This document shows, in pieces, positions 14,326 through 23,141 of a stretch of DNA of 35,335 nucleotides (positions are counted from its first letter, which is position 1; every line of letters starts with the position of its first letter). The position numbers and the translations under genes were made by a program. Source of the stretch: Clostridia bacterium (GTDB lineage: Bacteria; Bacillota; Clostridia; Oscillospirales; CAG-272); the NCBI GenBank assembly GCA_017961575.1, contig JAGCXA010000036.1, positions 1 through 35,335 of the forward strand, given 5' to 3'. Below the pieces are notes generated by a model. It was given only the letters and a program-made list of their open reading frames with translations. It was not told the origin of the DNA and did not search any database.

Positions 14326-16626
14326 TCAGAGTTTGTTTCTCTGGATCTTTCCGGTCGAGGTCTTCGGCAGACTGTCGCGGAAGACGACGATCCGGGGATA
14401 TTTGTAGGGGGCGGTGTTCTTTTTGACGTAGTTCTGGATCTCTTTCTTCAATTCCTCGGTCGGCTCGGTGCCGGGGACCAGCACGATGCTCGCCTTGACG
14501 ACCTGACCCCGGACGGGATCGGGTTCGGGAGAGACGCCGCATTCGAGGACGTAGGGAAGTTCCATAATCACCGACTCGATCTCGAACGGCCCGATGCGGT
14601 AGCCCGACGATTTGATCACGTCGTCGATGCGTCCGACGTACCAGTAGAAGCCGTCCTCGTCGCGCCACGCCGTGTCGCCGGTGTGGTAGTAGCCGTCGTG
14701 CCAGACCTCGCGGGTCTTCTCCTCGTTCCGGTAGTACCCGGTGAAAAGACCGCAGGGGGCGCCGTCGGAAACCTTCACGACGATCTCTCCGGTTTCGCCG
14801 ACCGGGACGGGCTTGCCGTCGGGGTCGAGCAGGTCGACGTCGTAGATCGGGGCGGGCTTGCCCATCGAGCCGATCTTATGCGGCGCGCCGATCAGGTTGC
14901 CGATGATCATCGTGCTCTCGGACTGTCCGAATCCCTCGCGGATCTGTAACCCCGTCGCTTTTTCAAACTGGCGGTAGACCTCGGGGTTCAGCGCCTCGCC
15001 CGCCGTCGTCATATGGCGGACGGAGGAGAAGTCGTATTTCGAGATGTCCTGCTTCACCATCATCCGAAGGATGGTCGGCGGCGCGCAGAAACTGGTGATG
15101 TGGTACTTGGCGAACATCGGCAGGATGTCGGCGGCGTCGAAACGGTCGAAGTCGTAGACGAAGATCGCCGCCTCCGAGAGCCATTGTCCGTAGAGTTTGC
15201 CCCACATCGACTTCGCCCATCCGGTGTCCGAGATGGTCAGGTGCAGTCCGTCGGGATCGACGGCGTGCCAGTATTTCGCGGTATGGAAATGACCGAGGGC
15301 GTACTTGTAGTTGTGGGTCGCGATCTTCGGGTAGCCCGACGTTCCCGACGTGAAGAACATCAGCATCATATCGTCGCCGCCCGGCGCGTCGCTCTTGCGC
15401 TCGTAGTGCGAACTGTAAAGCGTGTACTCCTCGTTGAAGTTGCGCCAGCCCTCGCGTTCGCCGTTCACGATCAGTTTGTGCTTCAGGGACGGGCACTTCT
15501 CGGCGGCAAGATCGACCTGATGCGCGGTGTCGCCGTCGGCGGTGCAGAGGATCGCCGAAACGCCCGCAGAATCAAAGCGGTAAACGAAGTCGTGTTCCTG
15601 CAACTGGTTGGTCGCGGGGATCCCGATCGCGCCGAGTTTGTTCAGCCCCAGGATCGCGTACCAGAACTGGTAGTGGCGTTTCAGCACCAGCATCACGCGG
15701 TCGCCCTTCTTGATCCCGAGCGACTTGAAGTAGTTGGCGCATTGGTTGGAGCCGCGTTTCAGATCCTTGAAGGTGATCCGCCGTTCGACCTTTTCACGGT
15801 CGACGTGGAGCATCGCCAGTTTGTCGGGCGACTTCTTCGCGATCTCGTCGATCACGTCGAAGGCGAAGTTGAAATGCTCGGTATTCTTGAACGTGATCTT
15901 CGTCGGGGTGCCGTTTTCGTTCTCCTCGACGTCGACGAACCGGCGGTAGATCATCCCCGTCTCGTCGCGTTTCGGTTCGGGTTTCGCGGGTTCGGACTGC
16001 GCCGCCTTATCCGGGGAGAGTTCGGGGATCGGTTCGCCCGTGGGGTTCAGAACGATGGCGTAGAAGGTGCAGTCGCGTCCGCCGACGGCGATCATCCCGT
16101 GCGGCGACGAACTGTCGTAGTAGATCGAGTCGCCGGGGTTCAGGACTTCGCGGTGCGCCCCGACCTGCACGAGCAGCTGCCCGTCGATCACGAGGTCGCA
16201 TTCCTGCCCCGCGTGGGTCGTCAGCTCGATCGGCTTGTTCTGCGCCTCTTCGGAATAGGTGCTGACGACGAAGAGCGGTTCGGCGATCCGGTTGCGGAAG
16301 GCGTACGCCATATTGAAGTAGGTCATCCCGTGCGCGTGGGCGATCTGCTGTCCCTCGCCCGCCCGCGTCACGGTGCAGGATTTCAGGGTCGGGCTGTACC
16401 CCTCGATGATGTCGGTGACGTTGACCGAGAGCGCGCCGGCGCAGCGGTAGAGGAACGCGAAGTTCAGGTCGCGGTCGCCCGCCTCGCAGGCAAGGTATTC
16501 CTCGGTCGAAACGCCGGTCAGTTCCGCCATCTTTTCGGGCGTCAGGTTCTCGATCTCGCGCAGGGCGCGGATTCGCCCCGCCATCTCCCGGATGCGGGAG
16601 TCGAGATCGGTCGTTTGATTGCTCAT
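14326..16626 (-). CDS. XRE-cupin-acyl-CoA synthetase fusion (Val operon)
   Basis: The 766-residue protein has three parts: an XRE-type helix-turn-helix (about 14-75, PEKMAELTGVSTEEYLACEAG), a cupin-2 barrel (about 80-205, PGDSIYYDSSSPHGMIAVGG), and an acyl-CoA synthetase of the medium-chain branch (about 240-766). Ligase motifs are FFTSGTSGYPK, GFGQSEST, YYHTGDTAW, GRIDDVIKSSGYRIGP and a C-terminal STGKIQRNKL with the catalytic lysine. It should form an acyl-CoA from a short branched acid; isobutyrate is inferred from the Val T-box. The XRE-cupin half is built like a ligand-sensing repressor. The ATG at 16626 has AGGAG 8 bases upstream; in-frame codons further upstream fall inside the T-box. 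About 350 bases of the 3' end are nearly identical to the paralogue at 16995. Confidence 0.88.
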   Translation of the reverse strand: MSNQTTDLDSRIREMAGRIRALREIENLTPEKMAELTGVSTEEYLACEAGDRDLNFAFLYRCAGALSVNVTDIIEGYSPTLKSCTVTRAGEGQQIAHAHGMTYFNMAYAFRNRIAEPLFVVSTYSEEAQNKPIELTTHAGQECDLVIDGQLLVQVGAHREVLNPGDSIYYDSSSPHGMIAVGGRDCTFYAIVLNPTGEPIPELSPDKAAQSEPAKPEPKRDETGMIYRRFVDVEENENGTPTKITFKNTEHFNFAFDVIDEIAKKSPDKLAMLHVDREKVERRITFKDLKRGSNQCANYFKSLGIKKGDRVMLVLKRHYQFWYAILGLNKLGAIGIPATNQLQEHDFVYRFDSAGVSAILCTADGDTAHQVDLAAEKCPSLKHKLIVNGEREGWRNFNEEYTLYSSHYERKSDAPGGDDMMLMFFTSGTSGYPKIATHNYKYALGHFHTAKYWHAVDPDGLHLTISDTGWAKSMWGKLYGQWLSEAAIFVYDFDRFDAADILPMFAKYHITSFCAPPTILRMMVKQDISKYDFSSVRHMTTAGEALNPEVYRQFEKATGLQIREGFGQSESTMIIGNLIGAPHKIGSMGKPAPIYDVDLLDPDGKPVPVGETGEIVVKVSDGAPCGLFTGYYRNEEKTREVWHDGYYHTGDTAWRDEDGFYWYVGRIDDVIKSSGYRIGPFEIESVIMELPYVLECGVSPEPDPVRGQVVKASIVLVPGTEPTEELKKEIQNYVKKNTAPYKYPRIVVFRDSLPKTSTGKIQRNKL

Positions 16627-16654
16627 CGTGTATTCTCCTCTCGGCGGACGGGTC

Positions 16655-16925
16655 AAAAAACGCACCCGCCCCAAAGTTGTGCTTTGAGACGGGTGTAAAA
16701 CACTCGCGGTACCACTCAAATTGCCGTCCTGCGACGACCTCTCTTGGGATCGTGAAATCCCTATGCCTTGACGCAGCAGTCACGGGGGGGTTCTACTTGC
16801 CTTGCGGCTTTCTTCCCTCCGGCTCCGGAACTACAACCCGAAAACCGTGCCGATGGCTCGCACCTTCCGCCATCTCTCTGAGGTCGTGTTTTCCGGCCCT
16901 TTCCGTCATAGCCTTTCAAATTATG
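16655..16925 (-). promoter_or_regulatory. T-box leader, valine specifier (GUA)
   Basis: The minus-strand leader contains GAGTGGTACCGCG (16717-16705) and a terminator (arms 16664-16676 and 16682-16694, six U at 16660-16655). Stem I pairs GGCU with AGCC, then the kink-turn, then GGAA with UUCC. One base before UUCC lies GUA (16834-16832), giving a Val specifier. The AGAGA and GGAAGGTGCGAGCC distal parts are present. Its antiterminator half is nearly identical to that of the Ile leader at 19.4 kb. Low charged tRNA-Val would allow expression of the synthetase, vor and ilvE genes. Confidence 0.85.
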
Positions 16926-16930
16926 AAGGT

Positions 16931-16959
16931 ATTTTAGCACACAACGCCGGGTTTGTCAA
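16931..16959 (-). promoter_or_regulatory. Promoter of the Val T-box operon
   Basis: On the minus strand TTGACA (16959-16954) and TAAAAT (16936-16931) are 17 bases apart. It lies 36 bases after the stop of the upstream synthetase gene, with no terminator in between. Confidence 0.8.
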
Positions 16960-16994
16960 TAGGGGAGATCGAAAAAAACCGAAAAAGCCGCCCG

Positions 16995-19265
16995 TCAGAG
17001 TTTGTTGCGCTGGATCTTGCCCGAAATCGTCTTCGGCAGACTGTCGCGGAAGACGACGATCCGGGGGTATTTGTAGGGGGCTGTGTTCTTTTTGACGTAG
17101 TTCTGGATCTCTTTTTTCAATTCCTCGGTCGGCTCGGTGCCGGGGACCAGCACGACGCTCGCCTTGACGACCTGACCCCGGACGGGATCGGGTTCGGGAG
17201 AGACGCCGCATTCGAGGACGTAGGGAAGTTCCATGATGACCGACTCGATCTCGAACGGCCCGATGCGGTAGCCCGACGATTTGATCACGTCGTCGACGCG
17301 CCCGACGTACCAGAAGAAGCCGTCCTCGTCGCGCCACGCCGTGTCGCCGGTGTGGTAGTAGCCGTCGTGCCAGACCTCGCGGGTCTTTTCTTCATTTTTA
17401 TAATATCCGAGGAACAGACCGCAGGGCGGGTTTTCCCCGACACGGATCACGATCTCGCCGGTCTCGCCCACGGGGACCGGATTCCCGTCGGGATCCACGA
17501 TGTCGACGTCGTAGAGCGGACTGGGCTTGCCCATCGAGCCGATCTTGTGCGTTCCGCCGAGCAGGTTCGCGATGGAGAGGGTCGTTTCGGTCTGCCCGAA
17601 GCCCTCCATCGTTTGAAGTCCGGTCGCCCGCTCGAACTGATAGTAGACCTCGGGGTTCAGCGCCTCGCCCGCCGTCGTCATATGACGGATCGAGGAGAGG
17701 TCGTATTTCGAGATGTCCTCTTTCACCATCATCCGGAGCATCGTCGGGGGCGCGCAGAAACTGGTGATATGGTACTTGGCGAACATCGGCAGGATGTCGG
17801 CGGCGGAGAAACGGTCGAAGTCGTAGACGAAGACCGCGCCCTCGCAGAGCCATTGCCCGTAGAGTTTGCCCCAGAGCGCCTTGCCCCATCCGGTGTCCGA
17901 GATGGTCAGGTGCAGTCCGTCCTCGGACACGCCGTGCCAGTATTTCGCCGTGATGTAGTGCCCCAGCGGGTATTGGTAACTGTGGACGGCGATCTTCGGG
18001 TATCCCGTCGTGCCGGACGTGAAGAACATCAGCATCGGGTCGCGCCCGCAGGGGGTCTCCTCGGTGCGGTAGAAGTGCGCGCTGTAAAGCGGGTATTCCG
18101 CGTCGAAATCGTGCCAGCCCTCGCGGCTCCCCCCGACCAGCAGTTTGTGGTCAAGCCGTCCGACCGACGCCTCGGCAAGTTCGATCTGATTCGCCGAGTC
18201 GCCGTCGGTCGAGCAGACGATCGCCGACACTCCCGCGGACTCAAAACGGTACTCGTAGTCGTGCTTTTGCAGCTGATCGGTCGCGGGGATCGCGATCGCG
18301 CCGAGTTTGTGGAGCGCGAGGATCGAGAACCAGAACTGGTAGTGGCGTTTCAGGACCAGCATCACGCGGTCGCCCTTTTTGATCCCGATCGACTTGAAGT
18401 AGTTGGCGCATTGGTTGGACGCCCGCTTGATATCGTTGAAAGTGAAGCGGCGCTCGACCTTGTTGCGGTCGATGTGGAGCATCGCCAGTTTGTCGGGCGA
18501 GCGTTTCGCGATCGCGTCCACCACGTCGAAACCGAAGTTGAATTTGTCTTCGTTCTTAAAGGAGATCCCGGTGCAGAGCCCGTTCTCGTCCTCCTTCGTC
18601 TCGACGAACTGCTCGCCGACCGTCTTATGGGTCGGGAGGACGTTCGGCACCAGACTGCTCCGCACGACCTTCTCCTCGACGTCCTCGCCCGGCAGAACCA
18701 CCGCGACGAAGAGGCAGTCCTCGCCGCCGACGGCGATCATCCCGTGGGGGGTCGAACTGTTGTAGTAGATCGAGTCGCCCTCCGAGAGCAGTTCGGTGTG
18801 GTCGCCGACCTGCACCTTCAACTGCCCCTTCATCACGAGGTCGAACTCCTGCCCGGAGTGCTTGGCGAGGTGGATGGGTTTGTCCTGCAAATCCTCGCTG
18901 TACTCGTAGCGCACCCAGTAGGGCTCGGCGATCTTTTTGCGGAAGAAGGGCGCGAGGTTCTTGATCTCGATCCCGTCCTCCTTCGCCGTCTCCTGCCCCT
19001 CGCCCCGCCGCGTGACGGTATAGGAGGACAGATGGGCGCTCTGCCCTTCGAGCAGATCGGTAATGCCGATCCCGAAGGCGAGGGCGCATTTGTGGATGAA
19101 GGTAAAGGGGAAGTCGGTCTCGCCGTTCTCGTAGGCGCGATACTCCTCTTCCGTCACCTCGGTCTTTTTCGCCATTTCGGACACGGAACAGCCCGAAATA
19201 TCCCGCATCTCGCGGATACGGACGGCGACCTCTTTCAGCTTTTCGGTTTCGACGGTGTTTGCCAT
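16995..19265 (-). CDS. XRE-cupin-acyl-CoA synthetase fusion (Ile unit), paralogue
   Basis: The 756-residue protein has the same three-part design: HTH (about 10-70, VSEMAKKTEVTEEEYRAYENG), cupin (about 75-200, EGDSIYYNSSTPHGMIAVGG) and acyl-CoA synthetase (about 230-756) with FFTSGTTGYPK, GFGQTETT, YYHTGDTAW, GRVDDVIKSSGYRIGP and a terminal SGKIQRNKL. All ligase motifs are intact. It should activate a short branched acid; 2-methylbutyrate is inferred from its Ile T-box. The ATG at 19265 has AGGAG 6 bases upstream. It is the only gene between the Ile T-box and the next promoter, and no terminator follows, so transcripts may continue into the Val leader. The last third is almost identical to the Val-operon paralogue at DNA level. 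Confidence 0.88.
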   Translation of the reverse strand: MANTVETEKLKEVAVRIREMRDISGCSVSEMAKKTEVTEEEYRAYENGETDFPFTFIHKCALAFGIGITDLLEGQSAHLSSYTVTRRGEGQETAKEDGIEIKNLAPFFRKKIAEPYWVRYEYSEDLQDKPIHLAKHSGQEFDLVMKGQLKVQVGDHTELLSEGDSIYYNSSTPHGMIAVGGEDCLFVAVVLPGEDVEEKVVRSSLVPNVLPTHKTVGEQFVETKEDENGLCTGISFKNEDKFNFGFDVVDAIAKRSPDKLAMLHIDRNKVERRFTFNDIKRASNQCANYFKSIGIKKGDRVMLVLKRHYQFWFSILALHKLGAIAIPATDQLQKHDYEYRFESAGVSAIVCSTDGDSANQIELAEASVGRLDHKLLVGGSREGWHDFDAEYPLYSAHFYRTEETPCGRDPMLMFFTSGTTGYPKIAVHSYQYPLGHYITAKYWHGVSEDGLHLTISDTGWGKALWGKLYGQWLCEGAVFVYDFDRFSAADILPMFAKYHITSFCAPPTMLRMMVKEDISKYDLSSIRHMTTAGEALNPEVYYQFERATGLQTMEGFGQTETTLSIANLLGGTHKIGSMGKPSPLYDVDIVDPDGNPVPVGETGEIVIRVGENPPCGLFLGYYKNEEKTREVWHDGYYHTGDTAWRDEDGFFWYVGRVDDVIKSSGYRIGPFEIESVIMELPYVLECGVSPEPDPVRGQVVKASVVLVPGTEPTEELKKEIQNYVKKNTAPYKYPRIVVFRDSLPKTISGKIQRNKL

Positions 19266-19293
19266 ACGGTTCTCCTTTTTTGTGGGACAAAGC

Positions 19294-19555
19294 AAAAACC
19301 CGTCCCAAAGTTTCCTTTGAGACGGGTGTAAAACACTCGCGGTACCACTCAAATTGCCGTCTTGCGACGACCTCTTTCGGGGATCAGTCAATCCCTCTGC
19401 CTTAACGCGGCGACACGGGAGGCGCTTACTTGCTTTCGCGTTCGGCTCTCCGGCTCGGAAGGGATGGGCGTGCGGGCGATCGACCGTCGGTTTTCACCAG
19501 CCACCGACTCTCTGAAGGTTTTTCGACCCTGCCGTCTTCGTCATTGCCTTTTGAT
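19294..19555 (-). promoter_or_regulatory. T-box leader, isoleucine specifier (AUC)
   Basis: The minus-strand leader has GAGTGGTACCGCG (19350-19338) and a terminator (arms 19298-19310 and 19315-19327, then U-run). Lower Stem I pairs GGC with GCC below the kink-turn and GAAG with CUUC above it. One base before CUUC lies AUC (19465-19463), an Ile specifier. The distal loop reads GGCTGGTGAAAACC. From the sequence behind Stem I to the terminator it is nearly the same as the Val leader, which indicates duplication of leader plus gene followed by change of the specifier. Confidence 0.85.
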
Positions 19556-19561
19556 GGACAC

Positions 19562-19590
19562 ATTGTAGCACAACGCTTTTCGCTTGTCAA
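19562..19590 (-). promoter_or_regulatory. Promoter of the Ile T-box unit
   Basis: On the minus strand TTGACA (19590-19585) and TACAAT (19567-19562) are 17 bases apart. It lies 31 bases downstream of the stop of the lipoprotein gene at 19621, with no strong terminator between. Confidence 0.8.
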
Positions 19591-19620
19591 GAGGTTTTTT
19601 GAACTTTTTTTCGTTCCCGG

Positions 19621-21447
19621 TCAGTCGACCATCGTGACCGCCGTCGTCACGATCGCCCCGTCCGCGCCGGGGATCACGTTCACCGCCACGTATTTCTGCC
19701 CGTCGGCGGGATCGGTGAAGACGGACGTCGTGACCGTCTTCCCGTTCAGTTCGTAGGACGCCGTGTGCCAGGTCGAGGGGACGTGCGCCTTGACCGTCAG
19801 CGGGTAATTGAACACGCTCTCTTCGAGCGGCTTGCCGTCCGTGGTCGTCCGGTCGAGTTTAAGACCGACGTAGAGGACTTTGTTCCGCATCGTGCGGTAC
19901 GCCGTCGCGCTCTGGCGTTCGCGGAGATACCGGGTCGCCTCCCCGAAGGTCGCGCACCAGAGGTCGCCCGACGCGACGTAACTCCCGGCGCGGGCAAAGA
20001 AGCGGTCGGCGTCGGCGGTCGTCAGGTCTTTGCTTCCGCTGCTGCCGGCGCCCTCTCCGTAGATGGCGTGGCACATCACGATCAGCCAGCCGCCGCCCCC
20101 GACGGTTTCGTCAAGCCAGGTCAGCCCGTTCGCGTTCCCGTTCATCCATTCCCGGAACCATTGGATTTGCAGGTTGTACCAACCGCCGATCTCGGCGTTC
20201 GGCGCGGGATCGAGCGACTGGATGCCGTACCGCCCCTGCCGGACGGCGTAGTAGGTCGCGTCGGCGACCGCCTGCGCGCCCCCGTCGTTCAAAGGACGGG
20301 AGAGATCCGCCTTCCCGTTTTCGTCGAGCGCGAAACTGGCGGTCGAGAGCGTGTTGTCCCCCGGAGCGAAACAGACGATTTCGCGCCCCGGGAAGAACTC
20401 TTGCAGCTTGGCTTTCGAGTCGACCAACTCGTACTTGTACGTCGTCTGGTTGTTGTTTGCCCGTTTGTCCTGATCCTGATAGTGTTTGCTCCAATCGGCG
20501 GGGAGGGTGGCGTGCGTCATACTGTGGCATTCGGGTTCGAGCGTCCCGTCGGCGAAAAGGGTTTTCCACTGTCTGATCGAATCGGCGTTCAGTTTGCTTG
20601 CGACCAGCATACACGAACCGTTCAGTCCGTACTGTTTGTTCTTCTGATTGACCCAGACGGCTGTATCGTAGAGTCCGTCGTCGTAGGTCATCGTGAGGAT
20701 GCCCCTCGCCCCGTCCTTGACCGAAAAGATCTCGGCGGCGCTCCCGTACCACGCGGTATAGACCGCGTCCTCTTTTGCCGGGACGACCGTCTTGTCCCAT
20801 CCGACGAACTGATCCGGCCCCGCTCCGTACTCCGTCGGATCGACCGGGCAGGCGGGGACGGCGTTGGCGGCGACCGACACCTTGTGTTTGGTTCCCCGGA
20901 CGTCGAAGGTCACGGAGTAGTACCGCGTCGAGTAGGTGTAGACGGGTGTATAGATCATATACTTTTTGCCCTCCGTATTTTCGGCGGTCGGGGCGACCAG
21001 TTCGGGTTCCCACCGGGAGAAGGCGCCCACCTTGTCCGTTTTGGTCAGGTCGGTTTCGTATCCCTCGGGCGGGGTCGGAAGCTCGCCTTCGTGTACTTTG
21101 ACGCTGACGACGCGATCCCCCGGCAGAACGAACCGCGCGTCGTAGATCGTCAGCCCGTATTCGCCGACCGTCGCGGTATAGGTCGCGTTCCGCTCCGCCG
21201 GAACGATCTCTTTGTCCCAGCCCGTCACCTTATAGAAGTGCTCCGACGTCTCCCACGAAAGCTTCTCTTCGGGGCAGACCGGGATCTCTCCCCGCGCGAC
21301 CTCGACCTTCGTTTTCTCCCCGTTGATCGAGAAGGTGACCGTGTAGATCCCGTCGTCGGTCGTGACGCAGGACGAAAGCAGCGAGAGGCAGGGAAGAAGC
21401 AGGGCAAGACATAGCGCCAGAGCCACCCTTTTTTTCAGATTCTTCAT
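19621..21447 (-). CDS. Secreted lipoprotein with InlB-like repeats and a polysaccharide deacetylase (NodB-like) domain
   Basis: The 608-residue protein starts with a lysine-rich signal peptide and a lipobox ending at Cys27 (LLSSC). Residues of about 33-240 hold repeats with a VTF..KVxV...P.G and F.GWDK.VVPA...Y.A pattern, like Listeria-Bacteroides (InlB B) repeats. A CE4/NodB-like region follows: MTYDDG at 253-258 (motif 1) and HSMTH at 308-312 (metal His pair). The C-terminus looks like a beta domain. It is probably anchored to the outer face of the membrane and deacetylates a glycan, which is inferred from the motifs. The ATG has AAGGGG about 8 bases upstream. It lies 84 bases after its paralogue and may share its promoter. 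Confidence 0.8.
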   Translation of the reverse strand: MKNLKKRVALALCLALLLPCLSLLSSCVTTDDGIYTVTFSINGEKTKVEVARGEIPVCPEEKLSWETSEHFYKVTGWDKEIVPAERNATYTATVGEYGLTIYDARFVLPGDRVVSVKVHEGELPTPPEGYETDLTKTDKVGAFSRWEPELVAPTAENTEGKKYMIYTPVYTYSTRYYSVTFDVRGTKHKVSVAANAVPACPVDPTEYGAGPDQFVGWDKTVVPAKEDAVYTAWYGSAAEIFSVKDGARGILTMTYDDGLYDTAVWVNQKNKQYGLNGSCMLVASKLNADSIRQWKTLFADGTLEPECHSMTHATLPADWSKHYQDQDKRANNNQTTYKYELVDSKAKLQEFFPGREIVCFAPGDNTLSTASFALDENGKADLSRPLNDGGAQAVADATYYAVRQGRYGIQSLDPAPNAEIGGWYNLQIQWFREWMNGNANGLTWLDETVGGGGWLIVMCHAIYGEGAGSSGSKDLTTADADRFFARAGSYVASGDLWCATFGEATRYLRERQSATAYRTMRNKVLYVGLKLDRTTTDGKPLEESVFNYPLTVKAHVPSTWHTASYELNGKTVTTSVFTDPADGQKYVAVNVIPGADGAIVTTAVTMVD

Positions 21448-21531
21448 AGGAGCAACCCCTTTCCGGTTTTGCGTTGTAAACGGTTTGCGCCGTCCGTGAA
21501 AGACAGCCGACGGTCTGACGGAATCTGCCGC

Positions 21532-22956
21532 TCAGTCGATCGGGTAGATCGCCGTCGACGTGACCTTCCCGTCCTTGCCGGGCGTGACGTTCACCGTCGC
21601 GTAGACGTATCCGTCCGCCCCGACCGAGGTTTCCGCGGTTTTGCGGATCCTGTTGTCGACGTAGGCGACGGTGTTCCACCCGTCGGGGACGCGCACCGTA
21701 ACGGTCAGCGGATAGTTGAAAACCGCTTCGTCGAGGTATTTACCGTCGGCTGCGGTGCGGTTGATCGTCATATCGAGGTAGACGACGCCGCGGACCAGTC
21801 TCTCGGACACCGTCGTGTTCTGCCTCTCGCGCAGGTACTTGGTCGCTTCCCCGAAGGTCGCCGACCAGAGGTCGCCGCTCTCGACGTACTTTCCCGCGTA
21901 GGCGAAGAAGGCGTCGGCGTCGGCTTCGCTGATCTCGACGGGGGACGTTCCCTTCGCGTTGGGGCCGCCGATCCCGTGGCACATCACGATCAGCCAGCCG
22001 CCCTTCACCGCGTCGTCGAGCCAACTCTTGCCCGCACTCAGCTTGGCGTCCTCCGCAAAGGAGGAGAAGCCCTGCATCCGGAGGTTGTACCATCCGCCCG
22101 CCTCGGATCCGAAGGTGGGATCGAACGACTGAATGCCGCGCGCCCCCTGCCGGATCGCGTAATAGGTCGCCCGCGCGACCGCTTCCGCGCCCCCGTCGTT
22201 CAAAGGACGGGAAAAATCCGTTTCGCCGTTGGCGCCGACCCCGAAACTCTCGGTCGAGAGCGTGTTGCTCGCCGGGGCGAAACAGAGAATATCGTGCTCC
22301 GGGAAGAAGGTTTGCAGTCGCGCTCTCGCGTCGACCAACTCGATTTTGTACTTGGCTTGGGTGTTGTTGCCCTTTTTCTCCTCGTACTTGCCGCTCGACT
22401 TCGCGGGGAGGGTGTCGTGGTTCATACTGTGGCTCTCGGGTTCGAGCGTCCCGTCTGCAAAGAGCGCAGCCCAGCCGTCGAGATTGTCGGAGAGCGCCGT
22501 TCTGCCCGCGATCAGCATACAGGAGCCGGTCAACCCGTATTTTTTGTTTTCCTCCCAGACCCATTTCGCGGTATCGTACTGCCCGTCGTCGTAGGTCATC
22601 GTGAAGATGCCCTTCGCGCCGTCCTTCGCCGGCAGCACCTTGGCGAAATTCCCGAACCGGGCGGTATAGGTCGTATCTTCTGTCACGGCGGCAAACTCCT
22701 TATCCCATCCGATAAAACGGAGGATATTTTTGTCGGCGGAGAGCGCCGCCGCGGCGGCTTCCGGAAGGACGGGCACCGCGTTTTCGGGGACGGAGACGGC
22801 GTATTCTTTATTTTCGATCCGGAACGTGACGACGTAGGTCACGCCGGTATCTCCCGCGGTTTTTTCCGTGACGCCCGCGTCGGAGCAGGAGACGAGCGAC
22901 GCAAGGCAGGGAAGAAGCAACGCGGCGCAAAGGATCAGAACGATTCGTTTTTTCAC
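21532..22956 (-). CDS. Secreted lipoprotein with polysaccharide deacetylase (NodB-like) domain, paralogue
   Basis: This 474-residue paralogue of the preceding protein has a lipobox at Cys24 (LVSC) and one InlB-like repeat (about 40-103, F.GWDKEFA...YTARFG). The NodB-like region has MTYDDG at 120-125 and HSMNH at 176-180. The rest follows the same order as its neighbour, including SRPLNDGGA, GWLIVMCH and FGEATKYLRERQ. The GTG at 22956 is chosen because AAAGGGGA lies about 6 bases upstream and the signal peptide begins there; a longer reading to 23043 adds an Arg/Gly-rich stretch with no secretion signal. A promoter lies at 23055-23084. The shorter repeat region suggests repeat gain or loss after duplication. 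Confidence 0.8.
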   Translation of the reverse strand: MKKRIVLILCAALLLPCLASLVSCSDAGVTEKTAGDTGVTYVVTFRIENKEYAVSVPENAVPVLPEAAAAALSADKNILRFIGWDKEFAAVTEDTTYTARFGNFAKVLPAKDGAKGIFTMTYDDGQYDTAKWVWEENKKYGLTGSCMLIAGRTALSDNLDGWAALFADGTLEPESHSMNHDTLPAKSSGKYEEKKGNNTQAKYKIELVDARARLQTFFPEHDILCFAPASNTLSTESFGVGANGETDFSRPLNDGGAEAVARATYYAIRQGARGIQSFDPTFGSEAGGWYNLRMQGFSSFAEDAKLSAGKSWLDDAVKGGWLIVMCHGIGGPNAKGTSPVEISEADADAFFAYAGKYVESGDLWSATFGEATKYLRERQNTTVSERLVRGVVYLDMTINRTAADGKYLDEAVFNYPLTVTVRVPDGWNTVAYVDNRIRKTAETSVGADGYVYATVNVTPGKDGKVTSTAIYPID

Positions 22957-23054
22957 GGGACGTCCCCTTTCACCCGGAGCGCGCCCGCTTTTTCCGTCCG
23001 CCGACGCGCGGGGAAACGGCTCTCCGCAGACGCTCCTTTTCATCTTATATAATC

Positions 23055-23084
23055 ATTATACCGTACCGGTTTTTCCCGGTTCAA
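23055..23084 (-). promoter_or_regulatory. Promoter of the lipoprotein deacetylase pair
   Basis: On the minus strand TTGAAC (23084-23079) and TATAAT (23060-23055) are 18 bases apart, about 100 bases before the GTG start. Confidence 0.7.
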
Positions 23085-23141
23085 CATACCGAATTGCCTA
23101 AAACTTGCTCCCGATTGACCCGACCTCCGCCTGAACGCGCG

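Noticed and set aside
16627-16719. Upstream extension of the XRE-cupin-ligase genes
   Set aside because: The extra codons would translate the T-box terminator and antiterminator; good ribosome sites support the inner ATGs here and at 19265.
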